In this document: piece by piece, positions 1 through 9,000 of the stretch
Layout: each line of letters begins with the position of its first letter
How positions within the stretch are numbered: the stretch's first letter is position 1
Source of the DNA: Vreelandella subglaciescola
Lineage (GTDB): Bacteria; Pseudomonadota; Gammaproteobacteria; Pseudomonadales; Halomonadaceae
Assembly (NCBI RefSeq): GCF_900142895.1
Contig: NZ_LT670847.1
Span: forward strand, 1,178,001 to 1,242,000
DNA: 64,000 bases
Direction of reading: 5' to 3'
Position numbers and translations under genes: made by a program
Notes under the pieces: generated by a model
Told to the model about the DNA's origin: nothing
What the model saw: the letters and a program-made list of their open reading frames with translations, nothing else
Database searches by the model: none

Positions 1-44
1 TCGGGATGGCGGGCATTGCGCCCGCGCTGTGCGTCGCTCACGGG

Positions 45-710
45 TCAGCCCAGCCGCGCACTGATAAAGCGGCTAATGTCATTAATTTGCGCGGGGCACA
101 GCGAATGCGCCATTTCATAGCGCCGGAACTCAACCGCATAGCCTTGTGTCCGGAGCGCCTCAACGCCCTGATAGCCCAGGCTTTCAGGCACTATCGGGTC
201 AGCGGTGCCGTGATGCGCCTCGATGGGCAACGCGCGGTTAGCTGCAGATAGCCTTAGCGCCTGAGGATTAGCCAGATAGGTCGACATCGCCAGCAGCCCG
301 GCAAGCGGCTGAGCAAACGTCAGCGCCGCCTGATAGGCCACCGCCCCGCCCTGGGAAAACCCCGCGACAATGATCCGCCGGCTATCAATGCCATGATCAA
401 TCTGCGCCTGAATCAGCTGCTGGATACGCTCGGCCGAGTCCGTCAGCTGTGCCGCATCCACCTTGCGGCCCAGATCCACGGATAAAATGTCGTACCAGGC
501 CGGCATCGTCATGCCGTTATTCACGGTAACGGCAAGCGACGGCGCATGGGGCATGATAAAACGCATGTCCACGCCGTCAGGCAAATCAAGCTGAGGCACA
601 AGCGGTTCGAAGTCGTGGCCGTCAGCGCCCAGTCCGTGAAGAATAAACACGCAGGCATTGGCGGGCCGTCCGGACGACGGCTCGATAATCAGCTCACTTT
701 GTCGGGTCAT
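45..710 (-). CDS. Carboxylesterase / phospholipase-type alpha/beta hydrolase
   Basis: A 221-residue alpha/beta hydrolase of the Abhydrolase_2 (carboxylesterase/acyl-protein thioesterase) family, which hydrolyses short-chain esters in the cytoplasm. The early HGLGAD oxyanion strand, the nucleophile elbow GFSQGG (Ser119), HGTADPIVP (Asp171) and the late EMAHSLCP (His202) supply the catalytic triad in the expected order. The MPAWYDI segment is typical of Pseudomonas EstB-like members. The length is normal for the family and there is no signal peptide. It stands alone, about 75 bases downstream of the SLC13 permease start region on the same strand. The natural substrate cannot be told from sequence. 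Confidence 0.9.
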   Translation of the reverse strand: MTRQSELIIEPSSGRPANACVFILHGLGADGHDFEPLVPQLDLPDGVDMRFIMPHAPSLAVTVNNGMTMPAWYDILSVDLGRKVDAAQLTDSAERIQQLIQAQIDHGIDSRRIIVAGFSQGGAVAYQAALTFAQPLAGLLAMSTYLANPQALRLSAANRALPIEAHHGTADPIVPESLGYQGVEALRTQGYAVEFRRYEMAHSLCPAQINDISRFISARLG

Positions 711-784
711 TACAGTTTTTCCTTACCTTGGACAATACGCGCTACCCTAGCGCAAAGCGCCGGGTACGGCGAGAAAAGAGCCGG

Positions 785-2554
785 CTAGAACGGCCATATC
801 AGCGGTATCAGCGACAGCGCAATCGCCGCCGTCAGCAGGTTGAGCCCGCTGCCCACGCGTAAAAAATCGCGCAGCTGGTAGCCGCCGGGGCCGTACACCA
901 TCAGGTTGGTCTGATAGCCCAGCGGTGTTAAAAAGCTGGTGGACGCGGCAAACATCAGCGCGACGACAAACGGCATGGGGCTAACGCCCAGACTTTCCGC
1001 CGCCGACATGGCCACGGGGAACATGATCACCGCCGCGGCGTTATTGGTCACCACTTCGGTCAACAGCGCCACCGTCACGTAGACGCAGATCAGCAACAAC
1101 AGGGGGCTCCCCGAAGAAAGCGAGATAACCGCACCGGCCAGCGTATTGGCCGCGCCCGAGCCGGTCAGCGCCGCGCCGACACCGAACGAGGCCGCGATGG
1201 TCAACAGCACCTGAACATCCAGACTGCGTTTGGCACTACCCACCGAGCAGCAGCCGGTTAACAGCGCCGCCGCCGCCCCCATGACGGCCGCGTTGAGCAG
1301 GCTGGTCAGGCCAAAGGCGGCAAGGCCTGCCACGCCAAACAGGATGCCCCAGGCCAGCGGCGCTTTTTCATGCGCCGGGCGCGCCGCGCCGTTCAATTCG
1401 CTGACCAGCAGAAACTCTCGGGACTGGCGATGGCGGGCAAGAAACGGCGGGCGCACTTCCAGCAACAATACATCGGCCGGCTGCAGCCGCACGTGCCCTA
1501 GATTGCCGGTGACCCGCTCGCCGCCACGGCAGATGGCCAGCACCACCGCGCCATAAAGCGTCCGAAAGCGCCCGTCGCGTATCCGCTGACCGATAAACTG
1601 GCACTGTCGCGATACCACCACCTCGACCAGCCGGCGTTCCTTGAAGGCGGTTTCCAGATTTGAATGGGCATCGCGGGACGGCAACAGCCCGCGGATCTGC
1701 TGCAGCTCGACGGCCGCCGAGCGCGTGCCGGCAAACACCAGCCGGTCTTTGCCCTTGAGCACTTCTCCCGGCCCCACCACGCTGACGATATTGCCGGCGC
1801 GCTCGATCTCTACCAGAAACAGTTCGCGCAGATGGCGCAGGCCGGCCTCTTCTACCGTGCGCTCGGCCAGCGGCCCCCGGGCGTCCACCTCCATTTCGAT
1901 GGTGAACTCGCGCGGGTTGGCAAAGGCTTGGGACGCGCCGCCACGTCGCGGCAACAGCATTGGCGCAATGGTCAGCAAATAGGCCAACCCGGCAAGCGCA
2001 ACGGGAATCCCCACCCAGGCCAGATCGAAAAGCCCCATATCCAGCGCAGGGTAGCGTTCACGCAGCAGGCCATAGACGACGAGGTTAGTGCTGGTGCCAA
2101 ACAGCGTGATGGTGCCGCCCAGAATGGAAGCAAAGCTTAACGGCAGCAAAAACCGCTGGGCCGAAAAGCCCAGCCGCCGGCTCCAGCTCAGCACCGCCGG
2201 CAGGTAAGCGGCGACAATCGGGGTATTGTTCAACAGGCCGCTCAGCGTGGCAACCGGCACCAGCAGACGAAAAAGCGCCCGACGCTCGCTGCGGGGGCGG
2301 CCCAGCACGTGGCGCACCAGCAGGTCGATGCCGCCGGTTTCACGAATGCCCGCCACCAGCACATACATGCACGCCACGGTAAACAGCCCGCTGTGGGAAA
2401 AGCCGCCCAGCGCCTCCTCCGGGCTGAGCACGCCCAGCACCAGCAGCAGCATGACCGCACCCAGCAAAATGACATCCGAGCCCAGGCGCGACAGCGCCAT
2501 CAGCGGAAAAATCGTCAGTACCACGCCAATGGCAATCCAAGCATCCAGCGACAT
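785..2554 (-). CDS. SLC13-family permease with central TrkA-C (RCK_C) domains
   Basis: An inner-membrane carrier of the divalent anion/Na+ symporter (SLC13/ArsB-like) superfamily. Hydrophobic helices at both ends flank a soluble insert of about 200 residues with two RCK_C-like repeats (around LFLVEIERAGNIVSVVGPGE and RRLVEVVVSRQCQFIGQRI). This membrane/RCK_C/membrane layout is that of bacterial SLC13 permeases suspected of sulfate, phosphate or dicarboxylate transport. The segments NNTPIVAAYLP and TNNAAAVIMFP are the paired re-entrant TNN motifs. The start is placed at MSLDAW rather than the upstream MKRRHN, because a transmembrane helix begins directly after it. The substrate is unknown. Confidence 0.85.
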   Translation of the reverse strand: MSLDAWIAIGVVLTIFPLMALSRLGSDVILLGAVMLLLVLGVLSPEEALGGFSHSGLFTVACMYVLVAGIRETGGIDLLVRHVLGRPRSERRALFRLLVPVATLSGLLNNTPIVAAYLPAVLSWSRRLGFSAQRFLLPLSFASILGGTITLFGTSTNLVVYGLLRERYPALDMGLFDLAWVGIPVALAGLAYLLTIAPMLLPRRGGASQAFANPREFTIEMEVDARGPLAERTVEEAGLRHLRELFLVEIERAGNIVSVVGPGEVLKGKDRLVFAGTRSAAVELQQIRGLLPSRDAHSNLETAFKERRLVEVVVSRQCQFIGQRIRDGRFRTLYGAVVLAICRGGERVTGNLGHVRLQPADVLLLEVRPPFLARHRQSREFLLVSELNGAARPAHEKAPLAWGILFGVAGLAAFGLTSLLNAAVMGAAAALLTGCCSVGSAKRSLDVQVLLTIAASFGVGAALTGSGAANTLAGAVISLSSGSPLLLLICVYVTVALLTEVVTNNAAAVIMFPVAMSAAESLGVSPMPFVVALMFAASTSFLTPLGYQTNLMVYGPGGYQLRDFLRVGSGLNLLTAAIALSLIPLIWPF

Positions 2555-2666
2555 TACACACGCCCTTTGGTTATCCGTCAGGGTATTGTGCCGCCGCTTC
2601 AATATTCTAAAAAGTTATTTTTAGAACCAGATTAATTCACTTAAAGAATATACAAACACAGGGCAA

Positions 2667-2696
2667 TAAAAAACCCCGCCGTAGCGGGGTTTTTTC
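2667..2696. terminator. Bidirectional intrinsic terminator
   Basis: Hairpin with arms CCCCGC/GCGGGG and A and T runs on either side, downstream of the cold-shock gene and upstream of the SLC13 permease gene. It would end the leftward csp transcript and insulate the permease gene. Confidence 0.8.
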
Positions 2697-2751
2697 AGCA
2701 TGCCGACTGTTAGCCGGCAGCCAACATCTTGGCGGTTAAGTCATTTATGAC

Positions 2752-2958
2752 TTAGTCTTCCGCTTTGATGTTGGAAGCCTGAAGGCCTTTCTTGCCCTGT
2801 GTGACGTCGAAGGAAACCTTCTGGCCGTCTTGCAGAGTTTTGAAGCCGTCAGCTTGAATTTCGGAGAAGTGCGCGAACAGGTCGTCGCCATTGTCGTCCG
2901 GAGAAATAAAGCCGAAGCCTTTAGTGTCGTTAAACCACTTAACGGTACCAGTTGCCAT
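2752..2958 (-). CDS. CspA-family cold-shock protein
   Basis: A 68-residue single cold-shock domain that binds single-stranded RNA and DNA as an RNA chaperone. It carries both RNP motifs ([10 protein letters not shown] and DLFAHFSEI) and the usual GTVKWFN start. The ATG at 2958 (MATGTVKWF) is chosen because it gives the standard 65-70 residue length. The open frame extends upstream but encodes nothing family-like there. A long 5' region faces msrA, as is common for csp genes with regulated untranslated leaders. Which E. coli paralogue it matches cannot be said. Confidence 0.95.
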   Translation of the reverse strand: MATGTVKWFNDTKGFGFISPDDNGDDLFAHFSEIQADGFKTLQDGQKVSFDVTQGKKGLQASNIKAED

Positions 2959-3264
2959 TATCGAAATTCCTCGATTTAGCGAAATATGGATCCGGGAAAT
3001 ACCCGAGTTGCAGTGGGTAGAACAAGAAACTTTCACCAGACTCAACGCTCGAGGCGCTTCAATGCTGCTGACAACGTTCGACTTGCTAACCAACTGCGAA
3101 GCATCATGGCCTTTTCCCGAGCGCACGTCAACACAATCCGTAAAATAATGTTGTTACGTCACAGCATATACACAGGCGATACAAACCGCGGAACTCGTAT
3201 ACGCTGCGCACATCCAATAACGTAGTACGCGATGGATTTCGCCCAATACCCCACAGGAGCGTCC
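2959..3264. other. Divergent intergenic region, csp / msrA
   Basis: About 300 bases between the diverging csp and msrA genes, expected to carry both promoters and a csp 5' leader. I see no further gene. The upstream extension of the csp frame (to 3126) has no recognisable protein content. Confidence 0.5.
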
Positions 3265-3909
3265 ATGATGCTATCTACCCGTTTTCGCCTGCTGCCTCTT
3301 GCCGCCGCAATCGCTGCCGGCATGGTCGCATCGACGGCTCACGCCGCTGAGACAACAACCGCCGCTGACGGTGCGAGTACGGCCGTTTTTGCCGGGGGCT
3401 GCTTCTGGTGCATGGAACCCCCGTATGACGATCAGGCCGGCGTCACTGCCACTACCTCTGGCTATATCGGCGGTGAGCTTAAAAACCCGAGCTACGAGGA
3501 AATTTCCGGCGGTGGTACCGGCCACGCCGAGGCGGTGAAGGTGACCTATAACGCCGACGAGATCGGCTACGCCAAGCTGCTGGAGATTTTCTGGCGCAAC
3601 ATTGACCCCTTCGCCGAGGATCGCCAGTTCTGCGATAGCGGCGCCGAATACCGCTCGGCGATTTTTTACTCAAGCGAGCGCCAGCGCGAGCTGGCCGAAG
3701 CCTCCAAAGCCGAGATGCAAGAGCGCTTCGATCAGGAGATTGCCACCCAGATTGTGCCCGCCAGCACCTTTTGGGATGCGGAGGACTACCACCAGAACTA
3801 TGCCGAGAAAAACCCGCTGCGCTACAAGTTCTACCGCTTTGGCTGCGGGCGCGACGACCGCCTGGAAGAGGTGTGGGGTGATGAGGCCGGCGGCCCGACC
3901 TTCAATTAA
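3265..3909 (+). CDS. msrA: Peptide-methionine (S)-S-oxide reductase, exported
   Basis: MsrA reduces methionine S-sulfoxide in proteins. The reactive motif GCFWC (nucleophile Cys46) and a C-terminal FGCGR resolving cysteine are present. HAEAVKVTYN and EDYHQNY are family landmarks. The start at 3265 (MMLSTRF) follows an AGGAG ribosome site and begins a clear signal peptide (LLPLAAAIAAGMVASTAHA), so the enzyme should work in the periplasm rather than the cytoplasm. No MsrB is fused or adjacent. The 3' end overlaps the convergent pgpA stop by four bases. Confidence 0.93.
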   Translation: MMLSTRFRLLPLAAAIAAGMVASTAHAAETTTAADGASTAVFAGGCFWCMEPPYDDQAGVTATTSGYIGGELKNPSYEEISGGGTGHAEAVKVTYNADEIGYAKLLEIFWRNIDPFAEDRQFCDSGAEYRSAIFYSSERQRELAEASKAEMQERFDQEIATQIVPASTFWDAEDYHQNYAEKNPLRYKFYRFGCGRDDRLEEVWGDEAGGPTFN

Positions 3910-4394
3910 CGGCGGCAGTAGCGCCAGGCGCTAAGCAGGGCCGCCATGCAAGCCCACGCAAGCGCGGCGGCAACAAGGTCGTCGGCAACGATACCCAGCC
4001 CGCCGGGCAGTGCTTCTGCCCAGCTGACCGGCGGCAGTTTAAGCGCATCAAATGCGCGAAAAATAGCAAAGCCCACTATCAGCCACGGCCAGTGGCACGC
4101 GGCGGCTATCCCGCGCCGATTCGACAGCCCCAAAAGCGCCAGCGGAAACGCGACGATTTCATCCAGCACGATGCTACCCGCATCGCCGCCGGCAAAATAC
4201 TGCACCGATGCCCAGTGGCATACTGGCACCGCCACAAGCGCCAATACGGCAATAACCGCCCCTTGGCGCCTTGGCGTTTTGCCTCCTAGCCACCATGCCA
4301 GCGCCACGCCCCACAGCGAGCCAAAGGTGCCCGGGGCAAAAGGCATGAACCCGACCCCCAAGCCGGTAGCCAGCCACAAATTCAGCGTTTCCAT
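3906..4394 (-). CDS. pgpA: Phosphatidylglycerophosphatase A
   Basis: PgpA dephosphorylates phosphatidylglycerophosphate to phosphatidylglycerol in the inner membrane. The N-terminal ATGLGVGFMPFAPGTFGSLWG segment and the downstream VLDEIVAF motif are diagnostic. About 162 residues with several hydrophobic helices match the family. The ATG at 4394 is preferred over the GTG at 4403 because AGGTGGA lies seven bases upstream. thiL, the usual E. coli neighbour, is absent, so the gene appears detached from the nus/rib/thiL cluster. Confidence 0.9.
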   Translation of the reverse strand: METLNLWLATGLGVGFMPFAPGTFGSLWGVALAWWLGGKTPRRQGAVIAVLALVAVPVCHWASVQYFAGGDAGSIVLDEIVAFPLALLGLSNRRGIAAACHWPWLIVGFAIFRAFDALKLPPVSWAEALPGGLGIVADDLVAAALAWACMAALLSAWRYCRR

Positions 4395-4456
4395 TACATC
4401 CACCTGTTAAGCGGCTAGGATAAGAGTTTATACGGAGCTTAAAGCTCGGCGGAGCT

Positions 4457-5776
4457 TCAGGCTTGTGAGGGCAGAATGCGTGTCAGATAACTGTGTTCCA
4501 GCGCACTGGGCGTTTGAGGCGGGCGAGGGATGCGAACGATATGGCCGCTGCCGGGCGCGTACTCCATAGCTACGCCGTTGCGGTTTTCCATAACCGATAT
4601 CGAAAACGTTAGATTGCCCGAGGGTGTGATCAGCTCAAGCTGGTCGCCCGGTGCAAACTTGTTTTTCACATCGATGGTGAGCCATTGGCCGTCGTCATGG
4701 GTGATGGTGCCCACCACCTGCTGGGTGCCCAGATAGGATGAGCCTCTCTCGTAGGTCTGGTATTCCTGAGGCATATGCCGGCGCAGGAAGCCTTCGGTGT
4801 AGCCGCGATTGGACAGTGCTTCCAGCTCATTCATCAGGCCCATGTCGAAAGCTTTACCTTGAGTGGCTTCATCAATAGCCCGGCGATAAATCTGGGTAGT
4901 GCGGGCCACGTAATAGGTGCTCTTGGTACGCCCCTCAATTTTCAGGGAGTGCACGCCCATGGCTGCGAGCTCGGCCACATGCTGTACGGCCCGAAGATCC
5001 CGGGAGTTCATAATATAGGTGCCGTGCTCATCTTCATAAGCGGGGATGTAGCTGCCGGGGCGGTTGGGTTCTTCCAACAGGATTTCTTTTGGCTCGTAGC
5101 TTTGCACGTCGCTTTGGTCTGATGTGGCAATCAGGTCACCCGTGTGGTCGTGGGTGTGCTGAACTTCTTTGTAGTTCCAGCGACAGGCATTGGTGCAGGC
5201 GCCTTGGTTTGCGTCCCGGTGGTTCATATAGCCGGAGAGCAGGCAACGCCCAGAATAGGCCATGCACAGGGCGCCGTGAACGAACACCTCCAGTTCCATC
5301 TGCGGAACCCGCTCGCGGATGTCGCGGATTTCGCCTAGGGCGAGCTCCCGAGACAGAATCACCCGGCTGATGCCCTGGCGGCGCCAGAATTCCACGGTTG
5401 CCCAGTTTACGGCGTTGGCCTGTACCGAAAGATGTATGGGTTGATCGGGCCACTTTTCCCGCACCAGCATAATCAAACCAGGGTCTGACATGATCAGGGC
5501 GTCTGGCTTATATTCGAGTATCGGTTCCAAGTGCCTCAGGTAGGAGCGCACTTTGTCATTGTGGGGCGCTATGTTGGATACCAGATAGAACTGCTTGCCC
5601 AGAGCGTGGGCTCGTTTAATGCCTGCGCCCAGAGTGGCAGCGTCTTTGAAGCTGTTGTTGCGCACCCGCAAGGAGTAGCGTGGCTGGCCGGCATAGACAG
5701 CATCTGCGCCATAGGCGAATGCGGTTTCAAGGTGCTCTGGGGTGCCGGCAGGTGCCAGCAGTTCTGGGATAATCAT
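4457..5776 (-). CDS. trhP: tRNA U34 hydroxylation protein TrhP (U32 peptidase family, YegQ)
   Basis: A close match in order and motifs to E. coli YegQ/TrhP, which acts in prephenate-dependent formation of 5-hydroxyuridine at the tRNA wobble position. It begins ELLAPAGTPEHL, has GADAVYAGQPRYSLRVRNN, the U32 signature EVFVHGALCMAYSGRCLLSG, then NQGACTNACRW with iron-sulfur-type cysteines, and KIEGRTKS. At 439 residues it is near full length (E. coli about 453). By eye its base composition is a little lower in GC than the flanking genes. The protease label inherited from the U32 family should not be read as a protease activity. Confidence 0.93.
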   Translation of the reverse strand: MIIPELLAPAGTPEHLETAFAYGADAVYAGQPRYSLRVRNNSFKDAATLGAGIKRAHALGKQFYLVSNIAPHNDKVRSYLRHLEPILEYKPDALIMSDPGLIMLVREKWPDQPIHLSVQANAVNWATVEFWRRQGISRVILSRELALGEIRDIRERVPQMELEVFVHGALCMAYSGRCLLSGYMNHRDANQGACTNACRWNYKEVQHTHDHTGDLIATSDQSDVQSYEPKEILLEEPNRPGSYIPAYEDEHGTYIMNSRDLRAVQHVAELAAMGVHSLKIEGRTKSTYYVARTTQIYRRAIDEATQGKAFDMGLMNELEALSNRGYTEGFLRRHMPQEYQTYERGSSYLGTQQVVGTITHDDGQWLTIDVKNKFAPGDQLELITPSGNLTFSISVMENRNGVAMEYAPGSGHIVRIPRPPQTPSALEHSYLTRILPSQA

Positions 5777-5940
5777 GGGGGCTCCAAGTAGGTCAGTGGT
5801 TGGCTATTTTGCCGTAAGCTAATGCACTTTCCCTTGACCCTGCTCAAACGTCTTATTGATTGTTTTCAGGTGATCAGCATTCACCATGCCCGTGGCAAGG
5901 TGGGCGTTGAGGTGGTGGCGTCACAGTTACAATAGCGGTG

Positions 5941-8900
5941 TTAAACGCCGTGAATGGCGACCGTACTGCCCCGCCGGCTGGTGCTGACGTCAACTCGCAG
6001 CGGCATCTGTTCTTTCAGCTCGCTAACGTGGGAAATAATCCCGATCATGCGCCCGCCCATCTGCAGCTCGCTGAGCGTAGCGATGGCCTGATCCAGCGCG
6101 TCCTGATCGAGGCTGCCAAAACCTTCGTCGATGAACAACGTATCCAGCTGAATGCCGCCGGCGTAGGCCTGCACTACATCGGAAAGCCCCAGCGCCAGCG
6201 ACAGCGCCGCCATAAATGATTCGCCGCCGGAAAGCGTAGCCACCGGGCGATTTTTGCCGGTATAGGTATCGGCCACGTCAAGCTCCAACCCCGACGCACT
6301 GTTGCCGCCGGTAGGTTCGTCGCGGCGCACCAGCTGGTAGCGCCCGCGGCTCATGCGTACCAGGCGCGCTGACGCCTGTATTAACACGTCATCGAGCAGC
6401 ACGCCCAGCACAAACCGTTGCAGGCTGACGCGCTTCCCCGTGCGCCCGTTGGCCACTTCGCTGAGCGTGCCCCACACGCGATACTCGGCTTCCAGCGCCT
6501 GCTGCTCGCGGTGCGCATCAACCAAGCGCTTTTGAGTGTGCTCCAGCTGATTATGCCGGGCATCAAGCTTGCGCCACGTCTCGTTTTCCTGGGTTTCCCA
6601 CAGGCGCGCCTGCACGGCCTTTTCATGCAGCGCGTCTACATCCGGCGGCGCCAGCCCCGTAAGGCGCGCGCGGCTCGCGTCTAACTGGCCGTCGAGCTTG
6701 GCCAATGTGTGCTGGTAGTGCTCAACCTCAGCGCTTAGCCGCTCGCTTTCGGCGTCGTCCAGCCGCGCGTGTAAAAAGCCGTGTTCGTCGTCAAAGACGC
6801 TTTGAGAAAGCGCCTGCTGCCAGTCGGTGTCTGCCTGTTGAGTTGCCTCTTCTGCGCTAGATGCCCGATACTGCGCGCCGTCCTGTGCGGCTTCAGCGCG
6901 CGCCAGCTCGGTGGCAGCCTGCTGCGCGCCATCCTGTGCTGCCTGCCAGGCGTGTTCGCGCTGGGTAATGTCGCCGGTAATACTATCCAACTGCTCACCG
7001 AGCACCTCGAGCGTGGGCTGGCCTTCGGGCAGTGCGTTGCGCAACTGTTCACACTGGGCCTCCAAGCGCTGATGCTTAAGCTCGGCGTCTTTAAGCGCGG
7101 GCTCAAGCTGTTTAAGCGCCTTATCTTGGGTGCTCCAGCCGTTGCGCAGCGCGGCAAGCGTCTTGTGCTGCTCGGCTATCTGTTCGGCAAGCGCGGCGTG
7201 GCGGGCAGCATCACGCTGTTTGTCGCCGCACGCCTGTGCCACCGCTTCAAGCGGCTGGCTGGCCCAGTCGCCCAGCGCCTCAACGTACTCGCGTCGCTGC
7301 ACATCGTGCTGCTCAAGCCGCTGGCTTAAAAGCTGCACGTGCTGTTTCGCCGCGTGTTCGTCGTTTAGCGCCTGTTCGTGGGCGTAACCGGCTGCTTCAA
7401 CCGCTTCTTTCGTCACCGTGACGGCGTCTGCCACCGCCGGCGCGGGGTGCTCAAGGCCGCCGCACACCGGGCAGGGCGCGTTTGGCTCAAGCGTGCGGGC
7501 AAGCCAGGCGGCTTGGCCCTGATGCCAGCGCATGGCCTGCTCGGTCGCGTGGGTTTTGCCGCGTGCGGCATCGCGGGTGCGCTGCTCGGCGTCCGCGTGA
7601 GCCGTATCAAGCGACTCAACCAGCGGCGGGCGCCGGGCGTCGTGCTCGGCAAGCGTCTGGCGCTGGCGATGCAGGGCGTTCAGGTGGTGAAGCGCATCAA
7701 CGCTGCCGGCAAGCGTCTGCTGTTCTGCCTGCGCTTTCTCAACCACCGCCCCAAGCTCCTCGCCCTGCTGGCGAATGCCGGCCTGCTGCGCCTCGGCATC
7801 GGCGTATTGCTGGTGAAGTGTGCGCCACGTCTGGCTGGCCGCATGGCTGTCTTGTGCGTGCCGGGTTAACGCGCGGCGCTGGTCGAGCGCATGGCTCAAC
7901 GTGTTGTGCCGCTCGCGCAGTGCGGCAAGCCCGTCGTGACGTTCCCGCGCGGCGCCGAGCGTCTGTTGCGCCCGGGCGTTTTCCTCGCGGCGCAGGTTAA
8001 CCGTGGCGGTGTCGCGCTCAAGCGTTTGCGCGGCGCTTTCAGCGGCCTGCTGCGTCTGATGCCGGGCGTTAAACGGCGCGGCGAGTGTCCGGGTTTGCTC
8101 ATGCGCCTTGAGGCGTCCCTGAGCATTGTCGATGCGCGCCTCGTCTTGCACGTGGGCGGCATGCGCCGTTTCCAGTTTACGCTGCTGATCAAACAGCGCC
8201 TGATGCTCATGGCCGCTGTGTTCGGCGCGCTCGGCACGCTGGCGTTCGGCACGGGCGTTCGTCAATGCCGTTTTTGCCGCGTCAATTTGCGGCGCCAGCT
8301 CTGCCAACGCCTCTTCCAGCACGGCTTCGCTTTCGACGCCGCTGGCGTCGAGAATCCCCTGCATCCGCTGGCGGTGATCGCTCACCTCCCGCGTAATGCG
8401 ATTGGCGCGTTCGCGCAGCCGCTCTTCAATGCGCGAGAACAGCCGGGTTTGAAACAGCTGCGAGAAAATCTGCTCGCGCTCGGCCGAACCGGCCAACAGC
8501 AGCTCGCGGAACTGGCCCTGGGGCAGCACCATTACCTGACGGAACTGCCCCGCATCCAGCCCCAGCAGCGCCTGCACCTCGGCCGTGGCATCGCTTACCT
8601 TGCGCGCCACCAGGCATTCGTCAACCTCGCCGTCAGCGTTCAGCCGCCACAGCTGAGCTTCGGGCTGTTGGGTGGTTGTGCCTTCGCCGCGCGCCTTGGG
8701 CCGTTCCTGCTGGGGCACGCGGCGGACACGATAGCGAGTGCCGCGCAGGCGAAAATCCAGCGTGACTTCGGTGAGCAGGCTAGCGGCGGCCTGATCGCAG
8801 CGCATCTGCGCAGGTTCGCGTTCGTTGCCCGTGGTCTGGCCGTAAAGCGCGAAGCACAGCGCGTCTAGAATCGAGCTTTTGCCTGCGCCGGTAGGGCCGT

Positions 8901-9000
8901 TGATCAAGAACAGCGGGCTTTTCCCCAGCGCGGAAAAATCCAGCGTCTGGGTGCCGGCAAAGGGGCCAAAGGCCTGCAGGGTCAGCAAAACCGGGGTCAT
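5941..9000 (-). CDS. sbcC: Exonuclease subunit SbcC (Rad50-like SMC ATPase)
   Basis: ATPase subunit of SbcCD, which opens and degrades hairpins and protein-blocked DNA ends. Walker A GPTGAGKS lies at residues 35-42. Long heptad-rich coiled coils surround a zinc hook CPVCG near the middle. The C-terminal lobe has the ABC signature LSGGESF and Walker B LFIDEGFGSLD. The length of 1019 residues fits SbcC. Its ATG overlaps the sbcD stop (ATGA), so the two are translationally coupled. The antisense strand of this gene is almost stop-free in long stretches because of GC bias. Confidence 0.96.
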   Translation of the reverse strand: MTPVLLTLQAFGPFAGTQTLDFSALGKSPLFLINGPTGAGKSSILDALCFALYGQTTGNEREPAQMRCDQAAASLLTEVTLDFRLRGTRYRVRRVPQQERPKARGEGTTTQQPEAQLWRLNADGEVDECLVARKVSDATAEVQALLGLDAGQFRQVMVLPQGQFRELLLAGSAEREQIFSQLFQTRLFSRIEERLRERANRITREVSDHRQRMQGILDASGVESEAVLEEALAELAPQIDAAKTALTNARAERQRAERAEHSGHEHQALFDQQRKLETAHAAHVQDEARIDNAQGRLKAHEQTRTLAAPFNARHQTQQAAESAAQTLERDTATVNLRREENARAQQTLGAARERHDGLAALRERHNTLSHALDQRRALTRHAQDSHAASQTWRTLHQQYADAEAQQAGIRQQGEELGAVVEKAQAEQQTLAGSVDALHHLNALHRQRQTLAEHDARRPPLVESLDTAHADAEQRTRDAARGKTHATEQAMRWHQGQAAWLARTLEPNAPCPVCGGLEHPAPAVADAVTVTKEAVEAAGYAHEQALNDEHAAKQHVQLLSQRLEQHDVQRREYVEALGDWASQPLEAVAQACGDKQRDAARHAALAEQIAEQHKTLAALRNGWSTQDKALKQLEPALKDAELKHQRLEAQCEQLRNALPEGQPTLEVLGEQLDSITGDITQREHAWQAAQDGAQQAATELARAEAAQDGAQYRASSAEEATQQADTDWQQALSQSVFDDEHGFLHARLDDAESERLSAEVEHYQHTLAKLDGQLDASRARLTGLAPPDVDALHEKAVQARLWETQENETWRKLDARHNQLEHTQKRLVDAHREQQALEAEYRVWGTLSEVANGRTGKRVSLQRFVLGVLLDDVLIQASARLVRMSRGRYQLVRRDEPTGGNSASGLELDVADTYTGKNRPVATLSGGESFMAALSLALGLSDVVQAYAGGIQLDTLFIDEGFGSLDQDALDQAIATLSELQMGGRMIGIISHVSELKEQMPLRVDVSTSRRGSTVAIHGV

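Noticed and set aside
7891..8868. 325-codon plus-strand open frame opposite sbcC
   Set aside because: Antisense shadow of a clear sbcC coding region. No ribosome site and no family resemblance. GC-rich third positions make such frames common.
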